Origin: Rodentolepis nana
Taxonomy: Eukaryota > Platyhelminthes > Cestoda > Cyclophyllidea > Hymenolepididae
Assembly: GCA_900617975.1 (NCBI GenBank)
Contig: UZAE01000002.1
Location: forward strand, 1-64,000
Direction: 5' to 3'
Length of the DNA stretch: 64,000 nucleotides
Made by a program: the position numbers and the translations under genes. This document shows positions 47,041-58,400 of this stretch, one piece after another. The first letter of the stretch is position 1. Each line of letters starts with the position of its first letter. The notes under the pieces were generated by a model. The model searched no databases and was not told the origin of the DNA. It worked only from the letters and a program-made list of their open reading frames with translations.

Positions 47041-48077
47041 CTCCCTAATATAGGCAGACAGGTTGCTTTATCTCTTATTATTCCCTTCTGTGTCTTAAAT
47101 TTAAGGTTGACATCGAGTGGATCCAAGTTTTTTTCACCACAAAAAAATTATTTTCGCATCGCCTGTCCCAATAGATGAAAGAAACACTTTCATTTACTCT
47201 TTTCGGTGTTAAATTTCGATATATGGCCACGACGCATAGTGATTGATAATAATTCAAATTTTAAAAGTTTATTCATTTCAAATGGTAGGCGGAGGAGCAA
47301 CATTAAAGTGACAAAAAGCCGAGAGGGGACAGAATAATGATTCACAGATGTAAAAGAAACAGACAGACATAAAGACAGAGAAAGGGTAGGATGAGTACTG
47401 TAGAAGTGGTCCAATTTGGCATGCATTGGTGTCATGGTTGTTTGAAGTTAGAAACCAACTACCGGTTAATAAGGGGATCATGGTAGTTTGAAGTCAACTG
47501 CCAGGTAATTGACGGGGTAGTTTGAAGTGAGAAGTCAACTGCCAGTTAATATAACGAATATGACATAGAGAAGTCAACTGCCAGTTAATAGATCATGGTA
47601 ATTGAAGTCAGAAGTCAACTGCCGATTAATAGACTTGGTGTCATGGTTGTTTGAAGTTAGAAACCAACTACCGGTTAATAAGCTTTTTTGCCGTATGAGT
47701 AAACGTTGCCCAGGGTGCACCACGTGGGGGGTAAGTCTATCGCACACCAATTTTAATAATCTCCTCATTTATATTTGTCACTAGTTCCTTCTTATGTAAA
47801 AGGAAAATGAGGACAAACATAGGATGTGCGATTTCCCACATTTGTATGAATGTGTGCGGTGGCCTCCGGTCCTCTATGGATGTAGAGGCGTTTGAGTTTG
47901 ATCAAATTTGTGTTCATCTGTCTAGCGAACAAGGTGGTCACAACCACGCGACCTCTTGGCAATTAAGCCTTGTTTTTGACGCTGATCTACGTTAACTGCT
48001 TCTTTCTTCCTTCTTAGCAGCACAATATAAATTTTCTTCTTTTCATATATTTCTGTAGGCACAATCCCTTGGTGTAG
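47041..48077. repeat. 3' flank of the docking gene, mostly an expanded family A copy
   Basis: Positions 47281-47760 are a family A copy described separately. The rest has no supported coding sequence; the frame at 47807-47995 has no splice or homology support. Confidence 0.5.
47281..47760 (-). repeat. Dispersed repeat family A, copy with internal tandem expansion
   Basis: Reverse-oriented. Its outer parts match the family (CAGATGTAAAAGAAACAGAC on one side, GGGTGCACCACGTGG on the other). Between 47425 and 47690 a unit of about 35-45 bp built on GAAGTCAACTGCCAGTTAAT is repeated about six times, with variants such as GAAACCAACTACCGGTTAAT. Other copies have this unit once. The 3' tail block (GCCATTTGAAAT) is not recognised at the other end. 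Confidence 0.8.
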
Positions 48078-49789
48078 ATGCGAAAGCAACTTATGATGGT
48101 TCTCAGCAGCATCCCACTAATCTTTCAAAAATATACCGCACCAATGACTCCCTCACCAAGTGGCCTCATTGATGTTGCTAAGTTAACTACTTTGCAACCT
48201 GAAAGGTGAGTCCGAAAACTGAGTCTTTTAGAGGAAGGACTTCTAGAGTTCCTGGCTAGTTTTTTCGGGAAACATTATTATTATTATATCAAATGGCAGG
48301 CGTTTTGATAGTTATCATTAGCCCTTTAGTTGACTTCAGGCTTCACAGAGAGGAAAGAACGTCGAAGGGAAAAAGTCGAAAGGGGGGGGGGACAGAAGAG
48401 TGTTTCAAAGATGTAAAAGAGGCAGACAAAGGTAGAAAAAAGGTGAGATGAGTACTGTGAAGAAGTCGAATATGTTGTACAGTGGGGTCATGGAGATTTG
48501 AAGTGAGGAGTCAACTGTCGGTTTGTAGACCTTTTTCCATATTAGTATGCGTTGTCAAGGTTGCACCACGTGGAGGTAGGTCTACCGCACACGCCTTTTA
48601 GGGAAACATGAATCTTTGTTATGATTGGCAAACAATATTAGTGGTTAACAATGAGGTTGCGTTGAAATACTTTCTCTTAATTGTTATTTAATGCAATAAT
48701 TTAATATGTTGCATTGGGAAATGTTGTGTTAATTTAAATATAACAGTAAAAGAGCACTACTGACTGGCTGAAAGATGTCAGAGTTAGGATTGTTTTTTAT
48801 GATTCTTACTGTTAAGAAAAAAGTACATTTAAATAGGTGTTTAATGGTATTTACCTTCTGTACTTTGTTAATTGGGAAAAATTGTACTTATTTACGTTTG
48901 AATTTGATCAATTCCTTGTGGGTATCCCTTATTTCACTACACCGTGAAAATGTGAGGCTAAGAAGACTGATGTCTGGAGCATCTGTCTCCCAGTCTGAAT
49001 GCAATTCTCCTAAATACTTAAGTCATTAAGATGTTGTGGATAAGGCAATACCAACCACGAGTTGGGTGGTAGATAGTTCCTTGGCTCACAGAATGCAATT
49101 TCCTATTTCTCTCCTACTTGACAATGTTTGTGTTGGAAGGTACTTGCTTTCTGTCTGGATTTTCTTGCTGAAGTTTATATTTAAGTGGTGAGTGGATAAA
49201 CCACATTCACACCAGTGGTGCGATCTGCGTGTGGGATTGTACAGCATAAAATATACCACTGCCATGATAGTAAGGCAAGTCGACGTGGTGTATGAAATGA
49301 TGCCTTATATTTTAACAGCCACTTTATCTTTGTGAATTAACTTTAAAGTGTAGCTTGGCGATGCTCTATCTTATAGTAGCAAAAGAGACCGCTGTTGAGT
49401 CATCGTTTTAATTTTTGGACTGTTATATGTACCATTACTGGTGAAAATTCTTGCAATCTTTGTTAAAGTGGTTTGACTTGAATTGATTTTTCCTCATTGT
49501 GAAGACTAGACGAATTCCATGAACCCTTTTACGAAGAAATAGTTGAGGGGGCAGAGGCTACAACGACCGTTGAACAGCGACCAGCTCGAGTCCAATCTGC
49601 CAGCCTTCTTCACACGGTATTACAAGTGGCACTTCTAGTGAGACCCAATTCCCAGATCACGTTCTTATTGATTTCAGGGAGACCCATCGCTCTCTCTCTC
49701 TCTCTCTCTCTCGCAAGTCATGCAGTGCTGCGGCAGACGAGAAGATTACTGATGCTTTTAAGAGACTGCCTTCTAATGACATCACTCCG
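48078..49789 (+). CDS. Exon series with YEEI motif; docking-gene extension or separate gene
   Basis: Three exon-like blocks: 48078-48205 (follows a TGTAG acceptor, GTGAGT donor), 49505-49616 and 49678-49789 (GTAAGA donor). The first two join in phase and read TAPMTPSPSGLIDVAKLTT then LQPERLDEFHEPFYEEIVEG. FYEEI fits the pYEEI consensus of Src-family SH2 domains, which supports a link to the upstream docking gene. The third contains a CT dinucleotide tract, then SRKSCSAAADEKITDAFKRL, but in a frame offset from the second exon. An alternative frame of the first block (AQSLGVDAKATYDGSQQ) also looks codon-like, so boundaries are uncertain. I do not recognise a domain. Confidence 0.4.
48278..48595 (-). 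repeat. Dispersed repeat family A, reverse full-length copy
   Basis: Reads, in reverse, the whole family: ATCAAATGGCAGGCG, ATAGTTATCATTAGCCC, TTGACTTCAGGCTTCACAG, a G run (48382-48391), GATGTAAAAGAGGCAGACA and GCACCACGTGGAGGTAGG. It lies between two exon-like blocks. Confidence 0.85.
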
Positions 49790-50775
49790 GTAAGATCCCA
49801 AAAGTGGCACTACTCCCTACAGTAAAGCCGATTTATGAGTTCCATCGAGGAGGGCTTTAAGATATCCTCCTATGCAGGTCTAAAAGACTAACAGGATATA
49901 GCATCTCTTAGCAAAACAGTATTGGAGGATTGTAGGAGAACAACAGAGGAGGAGACGACAGGGAATAAATATTTGAATGCTGTGTGGATGCAAAACTTGG
50001 TTAGATAGAATAGATTAGGTAGAATTAGAGGAGCCATTTTTCTACCTACTCTGTACAGGCAGACTTGAAGGTCACTACGTGGATGCTCCAATGCCAGTGA
50101 CAAAAAATCGCCTTTTATTTTCTGTAATTTAAATAGGATAATGCTTACCTCAATCGAAAAGTGTTTGGGCTTCTTCCAATCACTGACTTCCAATTAGTAA
50201 TTAAGTGAAGTGTTAACAAAGCATCCGGATTCTGATATACTCCTATGTCCCATCACTTCATTGATCTGCACGTGACATTCAAAGTGATTTTATCCCAAAT
50301 GTACTGCATCCTTCTGTACTTATTAGAAGCTAGGGCTAAAAGTTCAATCACTCAGGAGTTTGCTTGAATTCACCTAGGTATCTGTGTTTTTACGAAAGTA
50401 ACTCCAATAGAATGTTGTAACACATTTACTGCTGCGCAAAGTCAGCGATTACTGCATTAAATCTAACGACTAGAATACAAAGTCTGCAGACCAAAATATA
50501 GGAAAGAATAAGTGACGTTGTCTGGATGATTTAATTAATTGAGGAGTGCACGTAGAGATTCTTGCGAAAGAGCATTTCATACACAGAGAATGGAATGTAC
50601 TTCTTGAATGACGGTTTGTACGGAATGTACGCAAGGATATCAGATTACTTAGTAGGATTGAAATCACCACATCCATGAGGAAAAATCAAAGGCGAACAGG
50701 GTTAAGTATGTTATGCCAAAATTGGATGCAACTTTGGCGCACTATAAATTGTTATCTGGTGATTATTTCCTTTAG

Positions 50776-51071
50776 CAGACGTCATCTGCACCGACTTTAC
50801 AACTTCCTTCTCTTTCATGAAATTCTGCCTTCCACTACCCGTGGGGCAATGAGAAGGGCGATTGAAGACGTTCGTCACCAACCACCAGACCAACAGTCGC
50901 GGTGCTCACCAAGCGGAGTCCTGGTTGGTACCATCGATAACTTGTCTCCATTCTCCTTTCCCCTTTCTGTTCTCTTTTGATGGATTAAAAGACGTCGATC
51001 AAGCCACTCCCTATGAAATTCTAGATAGAATACGGAACCCCGCCCCCTCTCAGCCGCTTTGTACAAACTAA
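50776..51071 (+). other. Possible terminal exon(s) of the 48-51 kb gene
   Basis: After a CTTTAG acceptor (50775), the frame that continues phase 0 from 49789 reads QTSSAPTLQLPSLS and stops at 50820. Other frames across the block also look codon-like: RRHLHRLYNFLLFHEILPST up to a GTTGGT donor near 50928, and VDQATPYEILDRIRNPAP ending at TAA 51071. I cannot decide which is real; no family recognised. Confidence 0.3.
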
Positions 51072-51903
51072 GGGATCTGGTTTTATCTGTTGATCATTAT
51101 TAGTATTCTTGCTATATAACAGCTATGAAATATATACTTGTCGATCTAAGTTTTTACTATATTTTTGATCAAGATTAAGTGTGACCTCAACTATTATTTA
51201 ACATTAGTAACTGAGTGAGTTATTAAAACAACCTTTTACTCCTAATCAACTACTCTACTCTTTCAGCCAATCTAAAAAGTAGCACATACTTTATCACCTC
51301 AACACCTTTCGAATTTGGCGGTAATTGCGTCGTTCAAATGTGTCCCAAGAAGCTTTCATTATCAACTTCAAAATTTGTCTTTAAATTAGTCGTAATGAAA
51401 TGCGAACATAACACTTTTCATGCTCATTGGGAATATTTTCACCATATGGCTTTAGTAAAGAGCAAATCTTGCACAATCAAGAATAATTAGTGAATACTTT
51501 TCCATAACAAGAAAAATGTCCTTTCTCCCCATTTTTAACGAAGAATTGACTAACCCTTAAAATTTTTTGAACCCTAATGTAAGTTTTCGGGAACTTCCTT
51601 CTCCTTCTGGGTAGACTGTAAATTTATACCTCTCCCGCAGACAAAAATTAAACAACACCACTAGATAAGCATCGATATCTTGAACTCAGACTTGGGAGAT
51701 GGGTACTATGGTGCAAAACACGCTTTCATACACTTTGATAAATATTGAATTGACAAACTTAGCTTATGCAGATCGTGAAATCGTTCACTAAATATTACTT
51801 CAAAAGGACCTGAAAAACCGAACATCGTTCTACTTGTCAAACGATGCTTTTTGGGTATCGATTGTTCATTGTCATAATAAGGACGTGGAATCAATCTACT
51901 TCC

Positions 51904-52094
51904 TCAATATAACCTAAGTGTCCTTTTTATCAACTCAATTCGTTCAGGACCACCAAATCTCAATTCCTTATGCCAATCCATTTGCATCCTCTTTTCCTTC
52001 TCCAGTGCATTGCGCTCCAACTCAAACCTTAATCTTCTCATTTGATCCAGTTGACCTTCCAAATCAATAGATTTTTGAAGGAGGTAACAACAAG
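51904..52094 (-). CDS. Orphan terminal exon, coiled coil
   Basis: Encodes 62 residues then TGA at 51904. The core, LEGQLDQMRRLRFELERNA followed by LEKEKRMQMDWHKELRFGG, is a highly charged amphipathic helix, probably a coiled coil, ending IKRTLRLY. It needs one base from an upstream exon. The minus-strand stretch 52150-52215 after a TTACAG acceptor reads NAEGEDTSQEHLQYK and stops, and does not join it in frame. It may be the last exon of an alternative JARID2 transcript or of an unseen small gene. Not assigned to a family. Confidence 0.45.
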
Positions 52095-52467
52095 CTCAAC
52101 TTAATTTAACTTTTGAAGTAGCATTGCTGTTAGGATTGAAGCTACTTTATAGACCTTTAGGCTATTTGTATTGCAGGTGCTCTTGCGACGTATCCTCGCC
52201 TTCAGCATTTCTGTAAGCAAACCCACAATATTTGAGTCATTATTTAGTACTCTTACCCATACCTTTGATCTTAAAACTCGAGCTTTACAACAAGGAGCAA
52301 TTTTCAAAAGAAGACTACAAATGAAATGAGAACAGCCAAACATGCAGCAAACTAGCAGTAAGGAGGAAATGCATTGAGATGTCTGTTTTTCAACGTAAAC
52401 GAAAATACCAAAAAGAAAAGAATAAAAACCTGAAGAACAACATCACGATGCCAATTCTAATTGTCCA

Positions 52468-55400
52468 TTATCGACGCAGCCTTTGTTGACGTCTAGTTCT
52501 CAGTAGAGCTTGTGATCGAAGCCCGGATCTATAGAGGGGAGAAGGAAATGATGACCGATTTGATGTTGTCGTCGTCGTTGGTAGTGATGAGGATAATGGT
52601 TTTTCTGGGATGGATTTTCTCGTCTTAGATTTGAGAGGTGACTTCTTATTCAAACTTCTTGACTTTGGTTTGAGCTCCTTAAAAGAGAAGTAGCGTTAAA
52701 ACTAGCCATAAATTAACCGTTTCCGACCCGAGTTGCCTTATATAACGACGTACATAACATGATTTAATCAGATATGAACTGATTTGAGTGTTCAATAATC
52801 CGATATTACCCTCCCCCCCCCCCCCCCCCCCACAAATACTGATACTCTTGGTCTTCTCATATATACACCATTCAAGAGCCATATAACCTTACCTAATCAA
52901 TTAGAGTCTTCATATTCAGTCTACTCAGCTAATGATTTTCATTTCCTTGCTCACTTCTTCACAAACGAACAGGTCTTGTTTTGCTATTGTGCGGTGAAAG
53001 TTACAATGATTTAGAGGAGGGGTGTGCGGCAGTTGACTTCTGACTTCAAACTACCATGGCCCGACTGCTTGTCATTTTCGACCCCTTCCACAGTACTCAC
53101 CTTTCCATTTTCTCTACCTTTGTGTCTGTCTGCCTCTTTTACATCTGTGAATCGCTCTTCTGTTCCCCACCCCTCGACTTTCTTCTACTTTGATGAACCT
53201 TCCCTCTATGAAGCCCGAAGTCAGCTAAATGGCTAATGATAACTATCAAAACACCTGCCATTTTAAATAAATAAATGATTTAGTGGAATAAGAGCTAAGG
53301 CGCACACAATTCTTAAGGTTCGAAATATCCAACATATAAGAAAATCATTTATAACATTTATTAAATTTACATATTGAGTCATCCTTAATTGTATCATAAC
53401 TTGGTTCAATGCAATTTAATTACAACGACATTGCTAAGGAGAGGCATATATTTAACCAGAGCTTATAAGTCTTTGATAGCTAATTATGACCAGTTCAAAA
53501 GGACGGTGGAGAATGTCGACGAATATCTTGAATTAGAAGCAAAAAATTCAAAATTTGAGAAATTGCAGGCTAAATGTGCTCGGGCTAATTTAAGGACTGC
53601 CGATTGCCTAATTGTAACAGCATATTTCTGGGAAGCGCATTGAATCAGTGCGATAGAAATCGTTGATAAAATTTACTTGAGATTAATTGACTAAACTAGT
53701 TAACACACGGAGTTAATTAGAGTGCAATTTTGTACAAAACTGGCCAACTCCATACACCCGCGTAGAATTAAGCCAATAAATACATCAAACTAGCATGAAT
53801 GAGAATATCGAGGTTAATTGCAACATAAAGAGAAACTTAAGTACAAAGAAGATCACGATCCTAATATTCCTAAGTCTATACATAATTTGAAATCCAGGCA
53901 ACAATATGCCCAATTAGTAAGTCAATATTAGCTTCAACTGAACGCTTCAACTAGATTCCATATGCATTGAATTGTCTACCTTCTTTTATAACTAACTTCA
54001 TTACCTGTTTCTTGTTCCTCTTTACAGTCTCCATGACTTTCTTGTTCTGCTTCATCACGGCAGTTCTTCGTTTCCTCGTAAGAACTCCATTCGCAACTGA
54101 AAATAACACAATAAAAACAAAGGAAATTTAAATCAATTGGATAAACTCTCACCACTTTGAGATTAAGATGCCCAAGTGAATGGATGATAATAACGAAAAT
54201 AATAACATTTTGGAGGTGAGAGACATGGAAAAAGGTATGTTGGAATTACAAATAAAATAGGAAATGAAGAAAAAACGATTAAATTAACTAACCCGTTAGA
54301 ACCACATTGCATGGGTGTAAAGATAGAATGTATTACTAAATGATCAAAACGTACTACTGATAATAATATAAGTAGAAAAGAATTTATGCATTTACAAATC
54401 CTGCTTTAGTTACCATCATTATCGACGATGACGGGAGATGATTTTGATTTCCTCAGCTTTACGAATTCTGAAGTATCCTCATTGGTCGCCTAAAGATGAA
54501 AAGAGAAAAATTAAATGAAAAAAGCCAGATAATCTAAAATAAGCATTGAAGTGGTGTCAAGTTAGTAATCAATAAACAATGCTTCTTGCAAAACGCTACA
54601 ATGATAGAGCCCATCAAAACGAATCCGATTAGTGAATAGCCCATGTTTCGAGGCAATTAGCCAACATTAATTTTCATTCTCGAGAAATACCTAAAGCTTT
54701 TTTCATTGAAACGAACACCTTCCAATCAGTCGTCCAACCTCATCTTCCATTCCATATCCTCAGATTAAGATGGGTCATTAGAGAACTATGATGGGCATGA
54801 AGAGCACTCAAATTCATGTTCGTCCTACTTAACAGGTAATACTTTTACTGGTCATTCAGAGGCGAATAACGCATAATCAGTCAACACCTTCATTGTACTT
54901 TTAAATTCTTTTTATTTATCTACCAGCTAAGAAATGGCGTATTTTTCCTTGCTTTCCAATTCCTTCTCGTACTCCAGTTTAGCTCCTCTATCATAACAAT
55001 ACAGTCCAATACAGTGTTCTTATATTTTGGGAGAGACTGAGGCATTGTGTTAGAGAATCATTCACAATTTGTACTTAAAGTAGTTTTGTTGTCAGAAACA
55101 GTGCTGTTTTTTTTAATCACTGGGTATAACTATTGGTGTTCCTCCTTAATCCTAATCCCTCCAGTATGCGTTTGTCTCCTAATAATTGGTAATATCACTC
55201 AAAAAATCAATTCTCACTTCGGCAGCCTCATCATTATTTGCAAGTCGCCTTTCCGGAGACTGATCGTCATTATCCTCCGGATGTTGGACCGGCCAGTTCG
55301 ACACTGATTTGCGCGCAACAGGGAGTACCAGAGCCTTGTGATTCTGTTGAGGAGCAACAACCGGTCTGGCAGAGATCTTCGGTGAAGAGCAGGAAGGAAA

Positions 55401-58400
55401 GACACGAACAGTACCCCTACGAGTAGTGCTGGACGTCCTGTTTGGTGAACGCGCACTTCCACCACCATTCAATGCTGTAGAACATCGATGACCTGGAGCA
55501 TTCATAAACCAAGCCAGCCTCTGGTCCATGCATGGGGTACCTGAAAAAGGACAAAAGCAAAAGGAATTTAGACCATAAATCTATTCTATAATCAAATGGG
55601 GCTGTACTTTATACCTATTGAAAGGTGAAACCTACATTGGTTAGGTGCTGATTATGCTCAATAAACTGATCCGATAAATTTTATTCCAAGCGGCCATCGG
55701 TAGCCTTCAGCTTAAAAAGATCTCCAGTGTAGGAGAAATAAACAAATGTTTCACAGAAGTCAATGCATGGCTCTGGGATCCGTCAATAATTATATTACTC
55801 AAATCTCAAAACCACATCGTTTTTTACTGAAATTAACTTTCCCGGGTATTCAAGAGAGCTTCGATTTCCAAAATAACAAAATTTTGGATCATAGTTAGAA
55901 TCTAGAGAGGTGATCCATCGTCGTAATCCTCACTAATTAATAAGTCTTGCAGTTCCTATTTTACCTCCAACAAGCCATAACCAATAACATTTGAGATTGT
56001 CCAGAAGATTCCAATGAACGATCGTATTGAGACTCACAAGTCAGCGGGTGGAATTGTTGTGAGATGATCATTTCTACTATGTTGCATACCAGACGCTAGA
56101 TAGACATTTTACCTTCCACTCCCGATGTGGCAATAGGTATCATCTCTTCACATCCACAAGCCCTCTTCCACTAATCACCGTTCCCTCATGACATTGCAAC
56201 CTGTTAGCCTTAAGTAACCCAACCTAGTCCGGTATTTGAAGGAGGTCTAATGAGCGGATTTAGGGGATACATTTTATGCTCTTCACACGAAGATCAGACT
56301 TACCGTAGGAGCAGAGAAAGTCAACAAAATCTTGTACATTGACAGGCTGGCCCCGACTATCCTGCCATTTTTCGGGGAAAGTGGCTGTGGACAAACCCTG
56401 CTGTTGTCGGGACGACGAAAGAGTTGGTCTGCCTACTCCATTACGATGGGGGGAGGGCAATTTCTGTGGTTGGGATTTTACCGGCGTGGTTTTGCCGTTA
56501 GAATTCCTCCGAAAGACTAGAAGAGCAAATAAAATACCATGTTTAGGAAAGACTCTTTATGTGGCACAGATTAGAAACCCAATATAGCCAGCATAAATTG
56601 ATTATAATTAGAAATTTCACAAGTTTCGGTGCCTATTAGTGCAAAAAGCCCAAATCAAAAAAAACCACAGACCACTATAAGCCAAAAGAAAGTTGGTACA
56701 GAAGATCTGGCGGAAAATGTATAAAAAAAACACCAAGCGAGCAAAAAAGCGGGGATAGTAAACTGAGCAAAGAGCTTGGACGAATATGGGAAAGAGTGGT
56801 TATTGACTAAAACTTTACGTGACCTTGATTATGTACTGTCTCGAGAAGAGCAAACTTGCCCAATTAGCCCATAAATCGGCCCTTATTCTTAGCCATATGC
56901 GGATACACAGCTCCTGGCAACTTAATAATTATCGGGACAAAAAAATTAGTTAAGTGATATTTCAATCTCCAAACTTAAGAAAAATATGGAGAAAATTTAC
57001 ATTTACTGAGTTCATAAAATATATTAGGGTGACTCCACCTCTGCCTAATCTCTCCCTGGAGATATGCAGTGGTAGAAAGTTGACTTTCTAACAGTACAAC
57101 GGCGTAGAAGAGTCGTGCCTTACAAAATTTACTGTACAGCGGTGTATTTTACCAAACAAATATGGATATAGGCAGCAGTATTTAATTTTTAACACCAAAT
57201 CCAATCCACGTCGAAACTGAACGCCAGTTATTCCACCTGGAACAAGGTGAAATTCGAAGGAAATATTCTCCCCCAAGCAGAAAAAGATATTTAATTTATC
57301 AAAAGTTCACAAAAATAGCATAGGAGTAAAGTTGAACTCACTCTGGGGTACAATTTTGCCATCATCATCCTCGACTAAGACTTCCATGAAGTCCCCATTA
57401 GCTCCCGCCTTTCTCCCTCTTCGTGGAGAAGAGCCTTTTCTGTTTGCCACTGACTGCTTAGTGATCTTCGGTGACCGACTATTTTGGGATCTAAAAAAAT
57501 AAGCGAATATGCAAAAGTAGAAGTTTGATAAGGCTTTTCAACAAATATCGAGCGTGCACAGTCTCTAGCTGTAGGTGACTTCGATCCGGAAGGAGAAAAC
57601 AGAAATACAACAATCTTCGTATTGTTAACATTTGGAAACTAACACGTCACCAAACAACCCTCTGCCAGGAGTTTGATAACATTGAACGTGGAAATTGCTC
57701 AACCTGAGAAATAAATAACTGAGGTAATGAATTTTGTTACTTAATTAACAAGAAAAAATTGAATTCGTCTACTTTGAGTTGGGCGCTTCTCCACTGGATA
57801 TTTAAATATATATTTAGCAGATTGGTCAGTGAAAAACCAACTTCAGAAAAGAAGCAAGTCGAAGCCAAATGGATGATTCTTTGAGCCTTTGTGATGCAAA
57901 TTCCCCCTTAAGTACCCATTGCCAATTTCTAATAACCAAATGGTAAATTGACAAACAGGCCTATACGTTGACTACTGAGAAATAGAATTATTGCAAGATC
58001 CACTGAAAGGAGGGAACAGAGGAATGACAAACTGAAGCCTGCCCAATGGCATGCACATATTTTGCCGGTGAACGCCAAATTCATGATCGCTAACTCAGCA
58101 AGCAACGACGTTTACCACCACGCCATAGTCATATAAGCAGTTTGCCTAAGTTTGCTCTAATTCGTCATACATTAATATTGAAATGTTTGATGAGCGTCCA
58201 ATTAGTTCAGTCAATGAGGCCTATTTTTTCCACAATTGCCATTCTCACAAATCAGGCTCATGAGGCTAGTATCCAGTATACATTGCCTTTGAATCACGTT
58301 ATTGAAAGGTCAAGAATTCCATCGTACCAGGGATAACTGGAGGGTTAAATGACGGCTTGAAATAGTTCAAAAAGCAACCACTCTCAACGAGTAAAGAAGC

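Noticed and set aside
53389..53643. 84-codon plus-strand frame with charged, helix-like sequence
   Set aside because: Lies in a JARID2 intron on the other strand, with no splice sites, family match or neighbouring exons.
55238..55426. Plus-strand frame opposite JARID2 exon 6
   Set aside because: Antisense shadow of a well-supported coding exon.
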